A stretch of DNA of 64,000 nt, taken from assembly GCF_023238205.1 (NCBI RefSeq), contig NZ_CP096659.1:496001-560000 (forward strand). The letters run 5' to 3'. A program made the position numbers and the translations under genes. The DNA is from Halorussus limi (GTDB lineage Archaea > Halobacteriota > Halobacteria > Halobacteriales > Haladaptataceae). The notes beneath the pieces were generated by a model, which was given only the letters and a program-made list of their open reading frames with translations, made no database searches and had not been told where the DNA came from. Positions 26,475 to 35,612 of this stretch are shown in pieces (within the stretch, counting starts at the first letter, position 1; each line of letters begins with the position of its first letter).

Positions 26475-27764
26475 ATGACAATGAATCGCAGAAAAGCGCT
26501 CAAGAGCATCGGTGTGACGGGCATTATCGGCGGTCTCGCGGGTTGCGCGAGCGTCCAGCAGCAGAACGAAACGACGACGTCCGGCGACGACGGCGCTGAC
26601 GACACGACTGCCGCGGACGACTCCGAGACGACCACCGCGTCCGGTCCCGCGGGGACCGCGAAAGCGTGGTACCGCCTGCAGGACACGGAGCTACAGGCCC
26701 GCAAAGCCGCCTTGAAACAGTTCAACGAGAACTCCAAGCACACCATCGAGGGTTCGGACGTCTCGGACCTGAAGAAGAAGACCACGAGCGCGATTCCGGC
26801 CGGACAGGGGCCGCATCTGTTCGACTGGGCGCACGACTGGGTGGGCGACTACTACCAGCGCGGGTTCGTCACCGACCGGAGCGACCAACTGAACGTGGAC
26901 CTCGGCACCTACACCGACGCCGCGGCCGAGGCCGTCCAGTTCGAGGGGAACGTGGTCGGACTCCCGTACGCCGCCGAGACGGTGTCGCTCGTCTACAACG
27001 AGGAGATGGTGGACGAAGCGCCCGAGACCGTCGCCGACATGAAGTCGGTGATGGACGAACACCACGACCCCAAGAACAACACGTACGGCCTGGCCTACCC
27101 GTTCGACCCCTACTTCGTCAGCGCGTGGGCGCAGTCGTTCGGGGGCTACTACTTCGACCCCGAGAAGGACCCGATGCTCGGTCTGTCGAAATCCGAGACC
27201 GTGAAGGGAATCCAGTTCGCGCTCGACAACTTCAAACCCTACATGCCGAAAGACCCCAGCTACGAGGCGCAGGCCGCCCCGTTCTCGGAGGGTAACGCGG
27301 CGTTCGCCATCAACGGCCCGTGGTACCTCGCCACGCTGAAGGAGAAGGGCGTGGACTTCGGCGTCGCCAAGCTCCCTTCGCCGAAGGGCGGCGAGGCCCG
27401 ACCGCTCACCGGCATCCAGATGTGGTACTTCGCGAAGGCCATGGGCGAGGACGACGCCGACACCGCCGCGGCCCAGTCGTTCGCCGAGTGGTACACCACC
27501 AACGAGGACCTGCTCGAGAAGGCCGCCAAGAATCAGGGGAGCATCCCGGTTCTCGAAAGCCTCGCGGGGAGTGACGCGCTCCCCTCGGACGTCCGGGCCT
27601 TCTCCGAGACGGTCCAGCAGGGCGCCCCGATGCCGACCCATCCGAAGATGGGGAAGGTGTGGCAACCGCTCACCGACGCGCTCACCAAGGTGTTCAACGG
27701 CGACGCGGGCGTCGAGGCGGCGATGAAACAGGCCGAGAAGACCGTCCGAGAAAACTGGGAGTAG
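26475..27764 (+). CDS. malE: Extracellular maltodextrin-type solute-binding lipoprotein
   Basis: 429-residue family 1 solute-binding protein. The signal has twin arginines (MNRRKALKS) and a lipobox GLAGC with Cys at residue 24, so it should leave by Tat and be lipid-anchored, as is usual in haloarchaea. A Thr/Asp-rich linker (about 28-60) precedes the two-lobed binding domain with KGPHLFDWAHDWVG-like and AFAINGPWYL motifs typical of maltose/maltodextrin binders. The second ATG (26481) could also start it. It is followed after 9 nt by the permeases. The symbol is by function and context. Confidence 0.9.
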   Translation: MTMNRRKALKSIGVTGIIGGLAGCASVQQQNETTTSGDDGADDTTAADDSETTTASGPAGTAKAWYRLQDTELQARKAALKQFNENSKHTIEGSDVSDLKKKTTSAIPAGQGPHLFDWAHDWVGDYYQRGFVTDRSDQLNVDLGTYTDAAAEAVQFEGNVVGLPYAAETVSLVYNEEMVDEAPETVADMKSVMDEHHDPKNNTYGLAYPFDPYFVSAWAQSFGGYYFDPEKDPMLGLSKSETVKGIQFALDNFKPYMPKDPSYEAQAAPFSEGNAAFAINGPWYLATLKEKGVDFGVAKLPSPKGGEARPLTGIQMWYFAKAMGEDDADTAAAQSFAEWYTTNEDLLEKAAKNQGSIPVLESLAGSDALPSDVRAFSETVQQGAPMPTHPKMGKVWQPLTDALTKVFNGDAGVEAAMKQAEKTVRENWE

Positions 27765-27773
27765 ACCGAACCC

Positions 27774-28739
27774 ATGAGTACTGCCTCTAGCGTCGCCCGG
27801 CGCGTCGAGGACGTGCCATTCCTCGAACGAGAAGACGCGTCGCTGTTGCTCGTCCTCCCCGGACTGTTCGTCTTCTCGGCGTTCATGCTGTTCCCCATCC
27901 TCTACCTGCTGGGCATCTCGTTCACGAACGCCGAACCGTCGAACCTGTTCGCGGGCGACGGCGCGCTGTCGGTGCTGACCTTCGGGGAGGCGGCGTTCGT
28001 CGGCGTCCGCAACTACGTCACGGTGCTGACCGACCCGAACTTCTGGAACTCGTTCGGCGTCACGTGGCTGTTCGTCGCCACGAGCGTCACGCTGAAGATA
28101 ACTCTGAGCATCGGCGTCGCGCTCATCGTCACCGGCGACCGGGTCCGGGGCAAGCGACTGATGCGCTCGCTCATCATCATTCCGATGGGCCTGCCCGCCA
28201 TCTTCACCATCACGGTGTGGCGGGGCATCTTCAGTTCGGCGGAGTTCGGACTGGCGAATCAGGTCCTCCGGGCGGTGGGCCTCTCGTCGGTGTCGTGGCT
28301 GAGCGACCGCTGGATGGCGTTCCTCGCGTACAACGTCACCGAGGCGTGGCTGGCGTACCCGTTCATGGTCATCATCACCGTGAGCGCGCTGCAGGACGTC
28401 TCGGAGGAACTGCACGAGGCCGCGAAGGTGGACGGCGCGGGCTACCTCGCCCGGTTTCTTCACGTCACGCTGCCGTCCATCAAGCGCCCGGTGCTGTTCG
28501 CGTCCATCCTCACGGCCGCCGCCTCGTTCCAGCAGTTCCTCATCCCGTACGTGTTCAATCAGGGCGGCCCGGCGCGCGCGAACGAACTCATGGTCGTCTA
28601 CGGCTACCGCGAGGCGTTCACCTACTTCCAGTACGGGCAAGGTGCCGCGATTAGCCTCATCGCCGTCGCGTTCATCGGCGTGTTCATGTGGCTGAACGTC
28701 AAGCGCGGTAAACTCGCCGACGGGGTGAACGACGCGTGA
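27774..28739 (+). CDS. malF: Maltodextrin ABC transporter permease MalF-like
   Basis: 321-residue inner-membrane permease with six predicted helices. The cytoplasmic EAA loop that contacts MalK reads EELHEAAKVDGAGYLARF (about residues 215-232). It lacks the long periplasmic P2 loop of E. coli MalF, as is normal for the MalF/UgpA-type subunits of archaea and Gram-positives. It overlaps the next permease by 4 nt (GTGA), so the two are translationally coupled. Confidence 0.92.
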   Translation: MSTASSVARRVEDVPFLEREDASLLLVLPGLFVFSAFMLFPILYLLGISFTNAEPSNLFAGDGALSVLTFGEAAFVGVRNYVTVLTDPNFWNSFGVTWLFVATSVTLKITLSIGVALIVTGDRVRGKRLMRSLIIIPMGLPAIFTITVWRGIFSSAEFGLANQVLRAVGLSSVSWLSDRWMAFLAYNVTEAWLAYPFMVIITVSALQDVSEELHEAAKVDGAGYLARFLHVTLPSIKRPVLFASILTAAASFQQFLIPYVFNQGGPARANELMVVYGYREAFTYFQYGQGAAISLIAVAFIGVFMWLNVKRGKLADGVNDA

Positions 28740-29818
28740 GTCTGCTTCGCTCCGTCGTCCGGAACGTCAAGGACGACGCGGTCGGACTGGCGACGACGCC
28801 CGTCGACACGTACCGCGAGGCGCGCTACACCGCCGAGGGAGTGCTGGCGGGCGACATCTCGCCCGTCCGGCCGCTGAAGAGTCTGGGCCTGACGGTGGGC
28901 GCGCTGGTCGTCGTCCTCGCGCTCCTGTTCCCCATCTACTGGATACTCATCTCGGCGCTGTCGGGGTCCGGCGGGTCGATACACTCGGTCGACGGCCTGC
29001 GACTGTTCCCCGAGCAACCCTCGATACAGCCGTTCGTATGGGTGCTGGGCGACCTCATCGTTCCGAGCTATCGCATCGGACTGGCCATCCCGTTCACCGA
29101 GTCGGCGCTGGTGTTCGACACGCCACAGATAACGTTCCTCGACGCGTCGGCGCACGGCGTGGACAACCCCTCGGACTTCAAGAAGTTCTTTTGGAACAGC
29201 CTCACGGTCGCCGTTCCGACGGTCATCCTCTCGATGTGTCTCGTCGTGCCCGGCGCGTACGCGCTCTCCCGCCGGAAGTTCGTCGGCCGCCGGAAGATTC
29301 TGTTCGGCTACGTCCTGCTCACGCAGGTCGGCGGCGGACTGGGTATCGCGCTGCTCATCGGTCTCTACACCGTGTTCGTGCAGGTCGGACTCAACGACAG
29401 CAAACTCGCGCTGTCGGTCTACTACGCGGCGACGGCCGTCCCGTTCAACACGTGGCTGTTGAAGACCTACATGGACGGCATCCCCGTCTCCTACGAGGAG
29501 GCCGCAGTCGTCGACGGCGCGCCCGCGTGGCGGGTCGTGGTCGAGGTCATCCTCCCGCTGTCGAAGGCGGGGTTGGCCACCGTGTTCATCTTCACCTTCC
29601 TCACGGGATGGACCGAGTTCGTCGTGGCCCAGACCCTGCTCGGGACCGAGAACTACACCCTTCCGGTCGGCCTGTTCTCGCTGGTCTCGGAGTACTCGGT
29701 GCCGTGGGCGCGGTTCTCGGCGTTCGCGCTGACGTTCGCGTCGCCCATCATGCTGGTCTACCTGTTCGCCCAGCGGTACATCGAGGGCGGACTGTCGTTC
29801 AGCGGGATGGAAGGCTGA
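28736..29818 (+). CDS. malG: Maltodextrin ABC transporter permease MalG-like
   Basis: 360-residue permease starting at GTG inside the stop of the previous gene. An N-terminal cytoplasmic extension of about 50 residues precedes the first helix. A roughly 60-residue external loop follows helix 1 (SGSGGSIHSVDG onward), and five more helices follow with the EAA motif VSYEEAAVVDGAPAWR. It completes the importer with MalE, MalF and MalK. The operon appears to end here; the next gene has its own promoter. Confidence 0.92.
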   Translation: MSLLRSVVRNVKDDAVGLATTPVDTYREARYTAEGVLAGDISPVRPLKSLGLTVGALVVVLALLFPIYWILISALSGSGGSIHSVDGLRLFPEQPSIQPFVWVLGDLIVPSYRIGLAIPFTESALVFDTPQITFLDASAHGVDNPSDFKKFFWNSLTVAVPTVILSMCLVVPGAYALSRRKFVGRRKILFGYVLLTQVGGGLGIALLIGLYTVFVQVGLNDSKLALSVYYAATAVPFNTWLLKTYMDGIPVSYEEAAVVDGAPAWRVVVEVILPLSKAGLATVFIFTFLTGWTEFVVAQTLLGTENYTLPVGLFSLVSEYSVPWARFSAFALTFASPIMLVYLFAQRYIEGGLSFSGMEG

Positions 29819-29996
29819 GGTCGGTCGCTCCTGTCACTTCGGGGCGACTTCGTCGCTGGACCGGCGTCTTTCGGTCGTCCCGCCGGGAAACGAACCGCGG
29901 ACGGGCGCGCTCCGGCGACTCGGGGCCGAACGGTCCGCGACCCGCCGAAATCCTAGAATGAGAACATACTTTTCGGGAGGCCGCCGAAGGGATGCC

Positions 29997-30956
29997 ATGG
30001 ACCTGACGGTCGCCGTCGCCCACTATCCCGAAGGCGCTGGCCACGCCACTCGGATGCTCGCGGTCGGGCAGGCCTTCGAAGACGCGGGGGCGGACATCGC
30101 GCTCGCCGGCGGCGGCCCCGGCTCTCGCTTCATCGAACACAACGGCTACGACGTGTTCCGGGCCGCCCCGGTGGATTACATCGGCGACTACCAGCAGGGG
30201 TCGCTCGGCCGAGTGCTGACCAGAAGCCTCCCCTACAGCGGCAAGCGCGTCTTCGACTTCGTGCGGTGGCTCCGCCGGGTGGACCCCGCGGCGCTGGTGA
30301 CCGACGACATGTTCGCCGCGATGGCGGCGTCGCTGACCGGGACGCCGCTCTACATCGTCACCCACAACGCGGCCTCCTACTACGACGCCGCGGTCGAGCA
30401 GGTGTTCACGTGGCTGCTCAACCGCTACCAGTTGGGCGCGGCCGAGTCGTTCCTCTACCCGGCGGTCTGGCCGCCCGACGAGGGCGACCCGCCGGGCGTG
30501 ACTCACGTCCCGCCCGTCGCGCTCGACCCCGCGGGCTGTCGCGGTCCCGACGAGGAAATCGGCGTGCTGGTCGTGCCGAGCGTCTACTCCACGAACTTCG
30601 ACGTGCTCGCCGAGACGCTCCGGACCGAGGGCCACCGCGTGACGCTGGTCGGCGACGACCACTGGGAGGCGGTGCCCGCGCTCCTGCCGTGGATTCGAGC
30701 CGCCGACGTGGTGGTCTGCTCGGGCTACTCGACCGTGATGGAGGCCGCGGTCGGCGGGACGCCCTGCGTGATCTACCCCTTCACCGACGAGCAACACGGC
30801 GTGACTCGGGTCATCGAGCGCCGCGGCGTCGAGGGATTCCAAGTCGAACACTCGGTCACGCACGTCGCTCGCGCGGTTCGCCACCCGCCCGCGTCCCCGA
30901 GCCACGACAACGGCGTCGAACGCGTGGCCGACCACGTCCTCGAAGAACTCACCTGA
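29997..30956 (+). CDS. GT-B fold glycosyltransferase (MurG/GT28-like)
   Basis: 319-residue protein with the two-domain GT-B pattern. The N-terminal block AHYPEGAGHATRMLAVGQAF resembles the acceptor-side Gly-rich loop of MurG-like enzymes; the C-terminal half has the sugar-nucleotide site VCSGYSTVMEAAVGGTPC ... TDEQHGVTRVIE (about 240-275). Donor and acceptor are unknown. I start it at the ATG at 29997 because an AGAACATACTTTT promoter element lies about 28 nt upstream; the in-frame upstream start at 29958 would place that promoter within the gene. A role in glycolipid or protein glycosylation is a guess. Confidence 0.75.
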   Translation: MDLTVAVAHYPEGAGHATRMLAVGQAFEDAGADIALAGGGPGSRFIEHNGYDVFRAAPVDYIGDYQQGSLGRVLTRSLPYSGKRVFDFVRWLRRVDPAALVTDDMFAAMAASLTGTPLYIVTHNAASYYDAAVEQVFTWLLNRYQLGAAESFLYPAVWPPDEGDPPGVTHVPPVALDPAGCRGPDEEIGVLVVPSVYSTNFDVLAETLRTEGHRVTLVGDDHWEAVPALLPWIRAADVVVCSGYSTVMEAAVGGTPCVIYPFTDEQHGVTRVIERRGVEGFQVEHSVTHVARAVRHPPASPSHDNGVERVADHVLEELT

Positions 30957-31009
30957 CCAGTTTTTGCCACTGTCGGAACTACGAACCCCGTTCCCCGACA
31001 ACCGAGGAT

Positions 31010-31975
31010 ATGGCACGAGTCGCAGCCGGAGCGCGCCTCCACTTCGGCTTTCAGAACCTCTCGCTGGCGCACGAGCGCATATACGGGTCGCTCGGGGTCG
31101 CGCTCGACTCGCCCGCGGTCGAGGTGACCGCCGAGCGAGCGGAGGCGGTACGCTGTTCTCACGACGACGCCGACGCGTACGTCCGCCGCGCGGTCGAACT
31201 CCTCGGCGTACCGGGCGCGAACGTGACCGTCGAGCGAACGCTGCCCCGACACGTCGGTCTGGGGAGCGGGACGCAGTTGGCGCTCGCGGTACTCGCGGCG
31301 GTCGCGAGCGCTCACGGCCGCGAGCCACGGGTCCGCGAGCGCGCTCCGAAACTGGGTCGCGGCGGTCGGAGCGGTATCGGAGTAGCGACCTTCGAGTCCG
31401 GCGGGTTCGTCCTCGACTCGGGCCACCCGACCGAGCGATTCACGGCCGACCGGCCCGAGCGTGGGGCGTGGTCGGTCCCGTCGGTTGCGGCCAGCCACGA
31501 GGTTCCGGACGACTGGCGGTTCGTGGTCGTCCTCCCCGACGCGGAACCCGGTCGGAACGGCGACGACGAGGACGCGAGCATGCGGTCGGTCGTCGAACGC
31601 GCGGACCCGCAACTCGCCGACGAAATCGCCGCGGTCGTGACTCGCCGCGTCCTCCCGGCCGTCGCCGAGGACGACCCCGAGGCGTTCGGCGCGGCGGTCG
31701 CCGAGGTGGGCCGACTCAACGGCGCGTGGTACGCCGACGAGCAGGGCGGGGTCTACCGTCCGCCGGTCGGAGAACTCGTCGCGGAACTCTCGGGGTCGCC
31801 CGCGGTAGCCGGTGCCGGTCAGTCGTCGTGGGGTCCCGCCGTCTACGCGGTGACGACCGAGCGCCGCGCGGCCGCGGCCCGCGAGGCGGCCCGCGAGGCG
31901 CTCTCGGCCGCGGGCGTCGGCGGCGAGGTGCTGGTCGCAGAACCCCGGAATCGAGGCGCTGACATCGACGGGTGA
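31010..31975 (+). CDS. Beta-ribofuranosylaminobenzene 5'-phosphate synthase-like GHMP protein
   Basis: 321-residue GHMP-superfamily protein of the RFAP synthase (MptG) type, which in methanogens joins PRPP and p-aminobenzoate in tetrahydromethanopterin synthesis. N-terminus GARLHFGFQNLSLAHERIYGS and the glycine-rich motif PRHVGLGSGTQLALAV (about 83-98) are diagnostic. The C-terminal GAGQSSWGPAVYAVT is the family's last motif. I chose the ATG at 31010. mch lies 2 kb away, which points to a linked C1-carrier theme. The true acceptor in haloarchaea is not certain. Confidence 0.85.
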   Translation: MARVAAGARLHFGFQNLSLAHERIYGSLGVALDSPAVEVTAERAEAVRCSHDDADAYVRRAVELLGVPGANVTVERTLPRHVGLGSGTQLALAVLAAVASAHGREPRVRERAPKLGRGGRSGIGVATFESGGFVLDSGHPTERFTADRPERGAWSVPSVAASHEVPDDWRFVVVLPDAEPGRNGDDEDASMRSVVERADPQLADEIAAVVTRRVLPAVAEDDPEAFGAAVAEVGRLNGAWYADEQGGVYRPPVGELVAELSGSPAVAGAGQSSWGPAVYAVTTERRAAAAREAAREALSAAGVGGEVLVAEPRNRGADIDG

Positions 31976-32248
31976 GTTGGTGCAGTCCTCTCGGAGTAGT
32001 CGGACTGGCGGTCGAGGGAGGAGAGCGGCTTTACTGCCGTTATCGAGGCGGTTTCACCGCCGAGCGACGCTGCCGAGCGGTTCGTCGGCTTCCCATTTGC
32101 GACCGCACGAGACGTCCGAAAACGGTTCGTCCGTTCTCGTATTTGAAGATTCGTGTCGGGGGGCAATTTCGAGGGAATCAGCGGACGGGCGGGCCTCGTA
32201 GACGAAAGACCCAAGCACCCCCGCTGAGACGCCCGTAACGAGAGCTAC

Positions 32249-33085
32249 ATGGACCGAGTTCCGTTCGGCATCTCCCGACTGGACGACATCATCGGCGGCG
32301 GCGCGCCGCCGGGAAGCGTGGTCCTGCTGGCGGGCGAGGCCGGAGCCGGTGCCCGCGAGTTCTGCTACACCAGTGCGACCATCAACGGGTTGGCTCACAC
32401 CGACGAGGACCAGTTCGAACTCCACTACGGCGAGGTGTCCGACCGGGCCGCGGTGCCCGAGGACATCCACTACGTCTCGTTCACCGCCAGCGGCGACGAA
32501 CTCCGGCGCGAAATCGAGTTCACGATGAGCGAGGAACTGGTCCGCGCGGGCGTCGAGACCGTGGAGTTCGCCGACTTCAGCCAGGAGTACTTCCAACTCT
32601 CGGCGATTCCCCGCGAGTGGTACACCCGAAAGACCCAGACCATCACCGACCTCGGACAGGGGAGCGACCGGCGGGGCGTGCTGGAGGCCCTCGGCGAGTA
32701 CCTCAACGAACACGCCACGGGCAACCTCGTCGTCATTGACTCGCTGACCGACCTCGCCCGCGCGCCGAACGAACACCTAGACTGGAGCAACATCACACTG
32801 CTCGTGAAGGGCCTCCAGAAAGCGTCTCGCGCGTGGGACGGCCTGATTCTCGTCCTCGTGAATCAGGAGGCCCTGTCGGACACCCAGATGGGAAGTCTGA
32901 TGGGCGCGGCCGACGGCACCATCGCCTTCGAGTGGGAGACCGGCGGCAACGAGCGCGACCGGGTGATGTTCGTCCGGGAGTTCCGCGGCGTCCTCTCGCG
33001 ACTGGAGGAGGAGGACATCATCCGGTTCGAGACCGAGATTCACGACGGCGGCTTCGACGTCAGTAACGTCCGGAAGATCCGGTGA
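32249..33085 (+). CDS. RecA/KaiC-superfamily protein with degenerate P-loop (HTR-like)
   Basis: 278-residue RAD55/KaiC-like protein. The fold signature at the N-terminus is FGISRLDDIIGGGAPPGSVV. The Walker A loop reads GEAGAGAREF (29-38): Ala35 and Arg36 replace the usual Lys and Ser/Thr, so normal ATP hydrolysis is doubtful. Walker B (NLVVIDSLTDLAR) is intact. The family is known in haloarchaea as HTR-like proteins, function unknown; a regulatory or scaffold role is inferred. Its 5' flank of 273 nt contains a GGCGGT-TTC-ACCGCC hairpin (32047-32061) but no clear partner gene. Confidence 0.85.
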   Translation: MDRVPFGISRLDDIIGGGAPPGSVVLLAGEAGAGAREFCYTSATINGLAHTDEDQFELHYGEVSDRAAVPEDIHYVSFTASGDELRREIEFTMSEELVRAGVETVEFADFSQEYFQLSAIPREWYTRKTQTITDLGQGSDRRGVLEALGEYLNEHATGNLVVIDSLTDLARAPNEHLDWSNITLLVKGLQKASRAWDGLILVLVNQEALSDTQMGSLMGAADGTIAFEWETGGNERDRVMFVREFRGVLSRLEEEDIIRFETEIHDGGFDVSNVRKIR

Positions 33086-33124
33086 GAGAGTCAGTGGGGA
33101 CCGAAAACAGGGCGGGACGTTCGT

Positions 33125-33385
33125 CTACACCTCCACGCAGACCCCAATTCTGTCGACGCAGACGTTCCGAGTGCGGTTCTCGCGGCGACGGGTCCGACGG
33201 AAGCGCTGCGCCGTCTTCGCGGCGAACAACCCGGCGAGACCGAGCGCGGCGACACCGGTCGCCGTCACCGGATACGAGACGAACAGCACCAGCGCGGGAG
33301 CCAACAGCGCCGTCAGGACCGTTGCCGCGACGGTTCGTCGAACGCTGTGGTCCGAGCGCGGGTCTTCGTTAGGTGGGTATCTCAT
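33125..33385 (-). CDS. Small haloarchaeal membrane protein
   Basis: 86-residue protein with two hydrophobic segments (about 18-38 and 42-60) flanked by charged ends: an acidic N-terminus MRYPPNEDPRSDH and an Arg-rich RRTRRREN stretch after the second helix. It belongs to no family I can name. I use the ATG at 33385; an ATG at 33415 would add ten residues unlike the rest. A CAGTTATGG element about 25-33 nt upstream of 33385 supports the shorter form. Confidence 0.6.
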   Translation of the reverse strand: MRYPPNEDPRSDHSVRRTVAATVLTALLAPALVLFVSYPVTATGVAALGLAGLFAAKTAQRFRRTRRRENRTRNVCVDRIGVCVEV

Positions 33386-33594
33386 TGCGCGTGAACATAC
33401 GGACCTCGCGCCCATAACTGTAATCTGTATTATATTTCTGTAGCGGCGCTTACTGAAGCTCGGTTATGTAGGCTACGTGACAGCGACGCTCGTGAGAGCA
33501 ACGTCCCGCGAGTAAGTCCTTCGAATCTGCCTGTTGTCGCCATAATCACTTAAGCGAGCGGCCAAGCGCGGACCGCCGAGGAGTACCGGCGCGG

Positions 33595-34083
33595 TCACTC
33601 GACTACGTACTCTCCGTCCACTCGTCCGGCCAATCCCAGCAACACCGCCCAGTCCAGTAGGCACTTCACCCTCTCGCCCCAAATCTGTTGCCACGAACTC
33701 GGATTCTTGTGGTGTTCCCACGTCGGCACCTCGCTCTCGAACTCCTCGAACGCTTCTTCGGCGGAGAGCGGCCTCTCTGCGTCCGCCAGAATCGCCAACA
33801 ACGCGGGCACGCCGAAGACGTTCTCGCGGAACTGCTCGCGCAGGAACTTGGGGTCGGGGTCCTCGCGCGTCCGGGTGAATCCCGACGACTGCTCTTCGGC
33901 CAGTCCGAGAGCGCGCAGGAACGTCAGCCACGTCCGTGCTTCGTCGCGACTCGTCAGGTCGGTCCGGTCGAGCATCCGGGCGCAGCAGTCGTCTTCGCTC
34001 CCCGGCACCAGCGGAACCGCGCGCTGTGCGTCCGCCACGAAGTCGAGATTCTCGGGAGGTTCGGGGACAAGTTTGAATTGCAT
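33595..34083 (-). CDS. Uncharacterised acidic protein
   Basis: 162-residue soluble protein. I do not recognise a family. Secondary-structure pattern and the repeated helical blocks with spacing like winged helices (LTFLRALGLAEE; ERVKCLLDWAVLLGLAGRVDGEYVVE) suggest one or two DNA-binding-like wHTH domains, possibly a regulatory or toxin-antitoxin-like role, but this is inference. It starts at an ATG and lies 29 nt downstream of mch on the same strand, so it may be cotranscribed with it. Two Cys in a row (CCARML) near residue 33 stand out. Confidence 0.65.
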   Translation of the reverse strand: MQFKLVPEPPENLDFVADAQRAVPLVPGSEDDCCARMLDRTDLTSRDEARTWLTFLRALGLAEEQSSGFTRTREDPDPKFLREQFRENVFGVPALLAILADAERPLSAEEAFEEFESEVPTWEHHKNPSSWQQIWGERVKCLLDWAVLLGLAGRVDGEYVVE

Positions 34084-34112
34084 CTGGTATCACCTCGTCT
34101 CCTCGCCGGGTC

Positions 34113-35045
34113 TCAGATGCCGAAGCTCTCGGCCAGCATGTCTTCGTCGCGCTCGCCGACGACGTAGGTGTCGCCGCCGATTACGTCGACGGTCGCCCGA
34201 GCGGGCGCGAAGACGCTCTCCTCGACCTCGTAGAAGTCCCAATCGACCGACTCGAAGATGTCGGCGAAGTGGGTGCCGTACTCGTCGTTCGCGGTCGAGA
34301 CGATTTCGTCGAAGCGGTCGAACTCCTCGCGGACCGTGAGGTGGACCGTCCCGCCGTAGGCCAGCGCGTCGTTGGTCCGCGCGATGGCGGTCTCCTCGTC
34401 GCCGGCCACGGGCGCGACCGGGGCCGACCCGGTGGCGCTCACCACGTCGAGGGGGTCGTAGCCGAGTTCCGCGAGTCGGAAGACGGCCATCTCGGCCGCG
34501 CGCGAGGCGATGCTGACGCTCCCGGCGAGACTCGCGGTCGGGACCGACGCGAGGAAGACGCTGCTCGTCTCGACGCCGGTCAGGTCCGCGACCTGCTCGG
34601 CGACCGACTCGGTGGGGTAGTCGCCGCTCTCGACCGCCAGCACCGCGAAGTCCGACACGTCCTCGTAGCCGACGCGGGCGAACTCGTCCTCCTCGGCGAC
34701 GAGCGCGCGGGCCGGGCCGCTCCCGAGTCCCTCGAAGTCCTCGGTCGTGACCTCCCATCCGGCCTTCTGCGAGCAGAGCAGCGCCAGCGCGGGGTGGTCG
34801 CTGGTCAGTTCGACGTACTGGAAGGGCGCGCCCGCAACCTCGTCCATCCGGGTCTGGACCGTGGCGAGGCCCGCGGTCTGCATCTCGGCGAGCAGGAGTC
34901 CGGCTTCGACGCCGCCGTCGAACTCGTGGCCGAAGTCGAGGACCGTGGCTCCGTTTTCGAGTTCGCGAGCGCCGATGTCCAACTCCTCGGCGAAGTCGAG
35001 GGCTTCGTCGGCAAGTTCCAACGCGTTCCGATTGAGACTGTCCAT
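34113..35045 (-). CDS. mch: Methenyltetrahydromethanopterin cyclohydrolase
   Basis: 310-residue enzyme for the reversible hydrolysis of the methenyl-tetrahydropterin C1 carrier. The N-terminus MDSLNRNALELADEALDFAEELD fits in length and pattern, and the central SDHPALALLCSQKAGWEV (about 82-99) and YGGTVHLTVREEFDRF motifs are typical of Mch. In methanogens it uses H4MPT; in haloarchaea the carrier may be a folate or modified pterin. An RFAP-synthase homolog is 2 kb away. The ATG at 35045 is clear. Confidence 0.93.
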   Translation of the reverse strand: MDSLNRNALELADEALDFAEELDIGARELENGATVLDFGHEFDGGVEAGLLLAEMQTAGLATVQTRMDEVAGAPFQYVELTSDHPALALLCSQKAGWEVTTEDFEGLGSGPARALVAEEDEFARVGYEDVSDFAVLAVESGDYPTESVAEQVADLTGVETSSVFLASVPTASLAGSVSIASRAAEMAVFRLAELGYDPLDVVSATGSAPVAPVAGDEETAIARTNDALAYGGTVHLTVREEFDRFDEIVSTANDEYGTHFADIFESVDWDFYEVEESVFAPARATVDVIGGDTYVVGERDEDMLAESFGI

Positions 35046-35080
35046 GGGCGTGGGTTGGGCGTCGCTCCGTAAACCGTTTA

Positions 35081-35566
35081 TCAGTCAGCAGTGCGCGAGG
35101 CAGCGTCGGTCCGAATCGCCGCCCCGTTCCCGACGAGATACGCGACCGGCTTTCCGACGTAGTCGCCGTGTCGTCCGTCGTCGCCGTAGTAGGCCGCGCC
35201 CTGACAGAGAACCACGACCCGATAGCCGCCGCGGACGGCCTCTACCGCGTTGACGCTACAGCCGACGGTTATCTCGTCCACGGTCGAACCGTACATCGAG
35301 TTGTACATCCGACGCTCCTCGTAAGCGACCGCGTATCGTTCGGCGCTCTCCTCGGTCCACGTCTCGGGAGGTTCGGGCGGCGACTTCGGCCCTTCCGGGA
35401 GTTCGTGTCGCTCCTGCGGAAGCGCGGTCGGCGTCTGTTCGGTCGTCGGTGTCTCTCCGGGCGCAGTGTCCGGCGACTCGGTCCTCCAATCCCCGGTACA
35501 GCCACCGAGGAGAACCGCCGACGAACCGCCCGCGGCGCACAGAAATCGGCGTCTGGGGGAGTTCAC
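35081..35566 (-). CDS. Small Tat lipoprotein, unknown function
   Basis: 161-residue predicted lipoprotein with a twin-arginine start (PRRRFL) and lipobox LLGGC, Cys at residue 23, followed by a Pro/Thr/Glu-rich linker (about 25-70) and a compact domain with two Cys (GCSVNAVEAV ... VVLCQGAAYYG) that may form a disulfide. I do not recognise the family. Translation starts at GTG (35566); there is no better ATG. It is 35 nt upstream of mch on the same strand. Confidence 0.65.
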   Translation of the reverse strand: MNSPRRRFLCAAGGSSAVLLGGCTGDWRTESPDTAPGETPTTEQTPTALPQERHELPEGPKSPPEPPETWTEESAERYAVAYEERRMYNSMYGSTVDEITVGCSVNAVEAVRGGYRVVVLCQGAAYYGDDGRHGDYVGKPVAYLVGNGAAIRTDAASRTAD

Positions 35567-35612
35567 GGTCGGGAGTCACCGCGATGTAGTAAGTGCTTTG
35601 TCGTCTTTTCGG

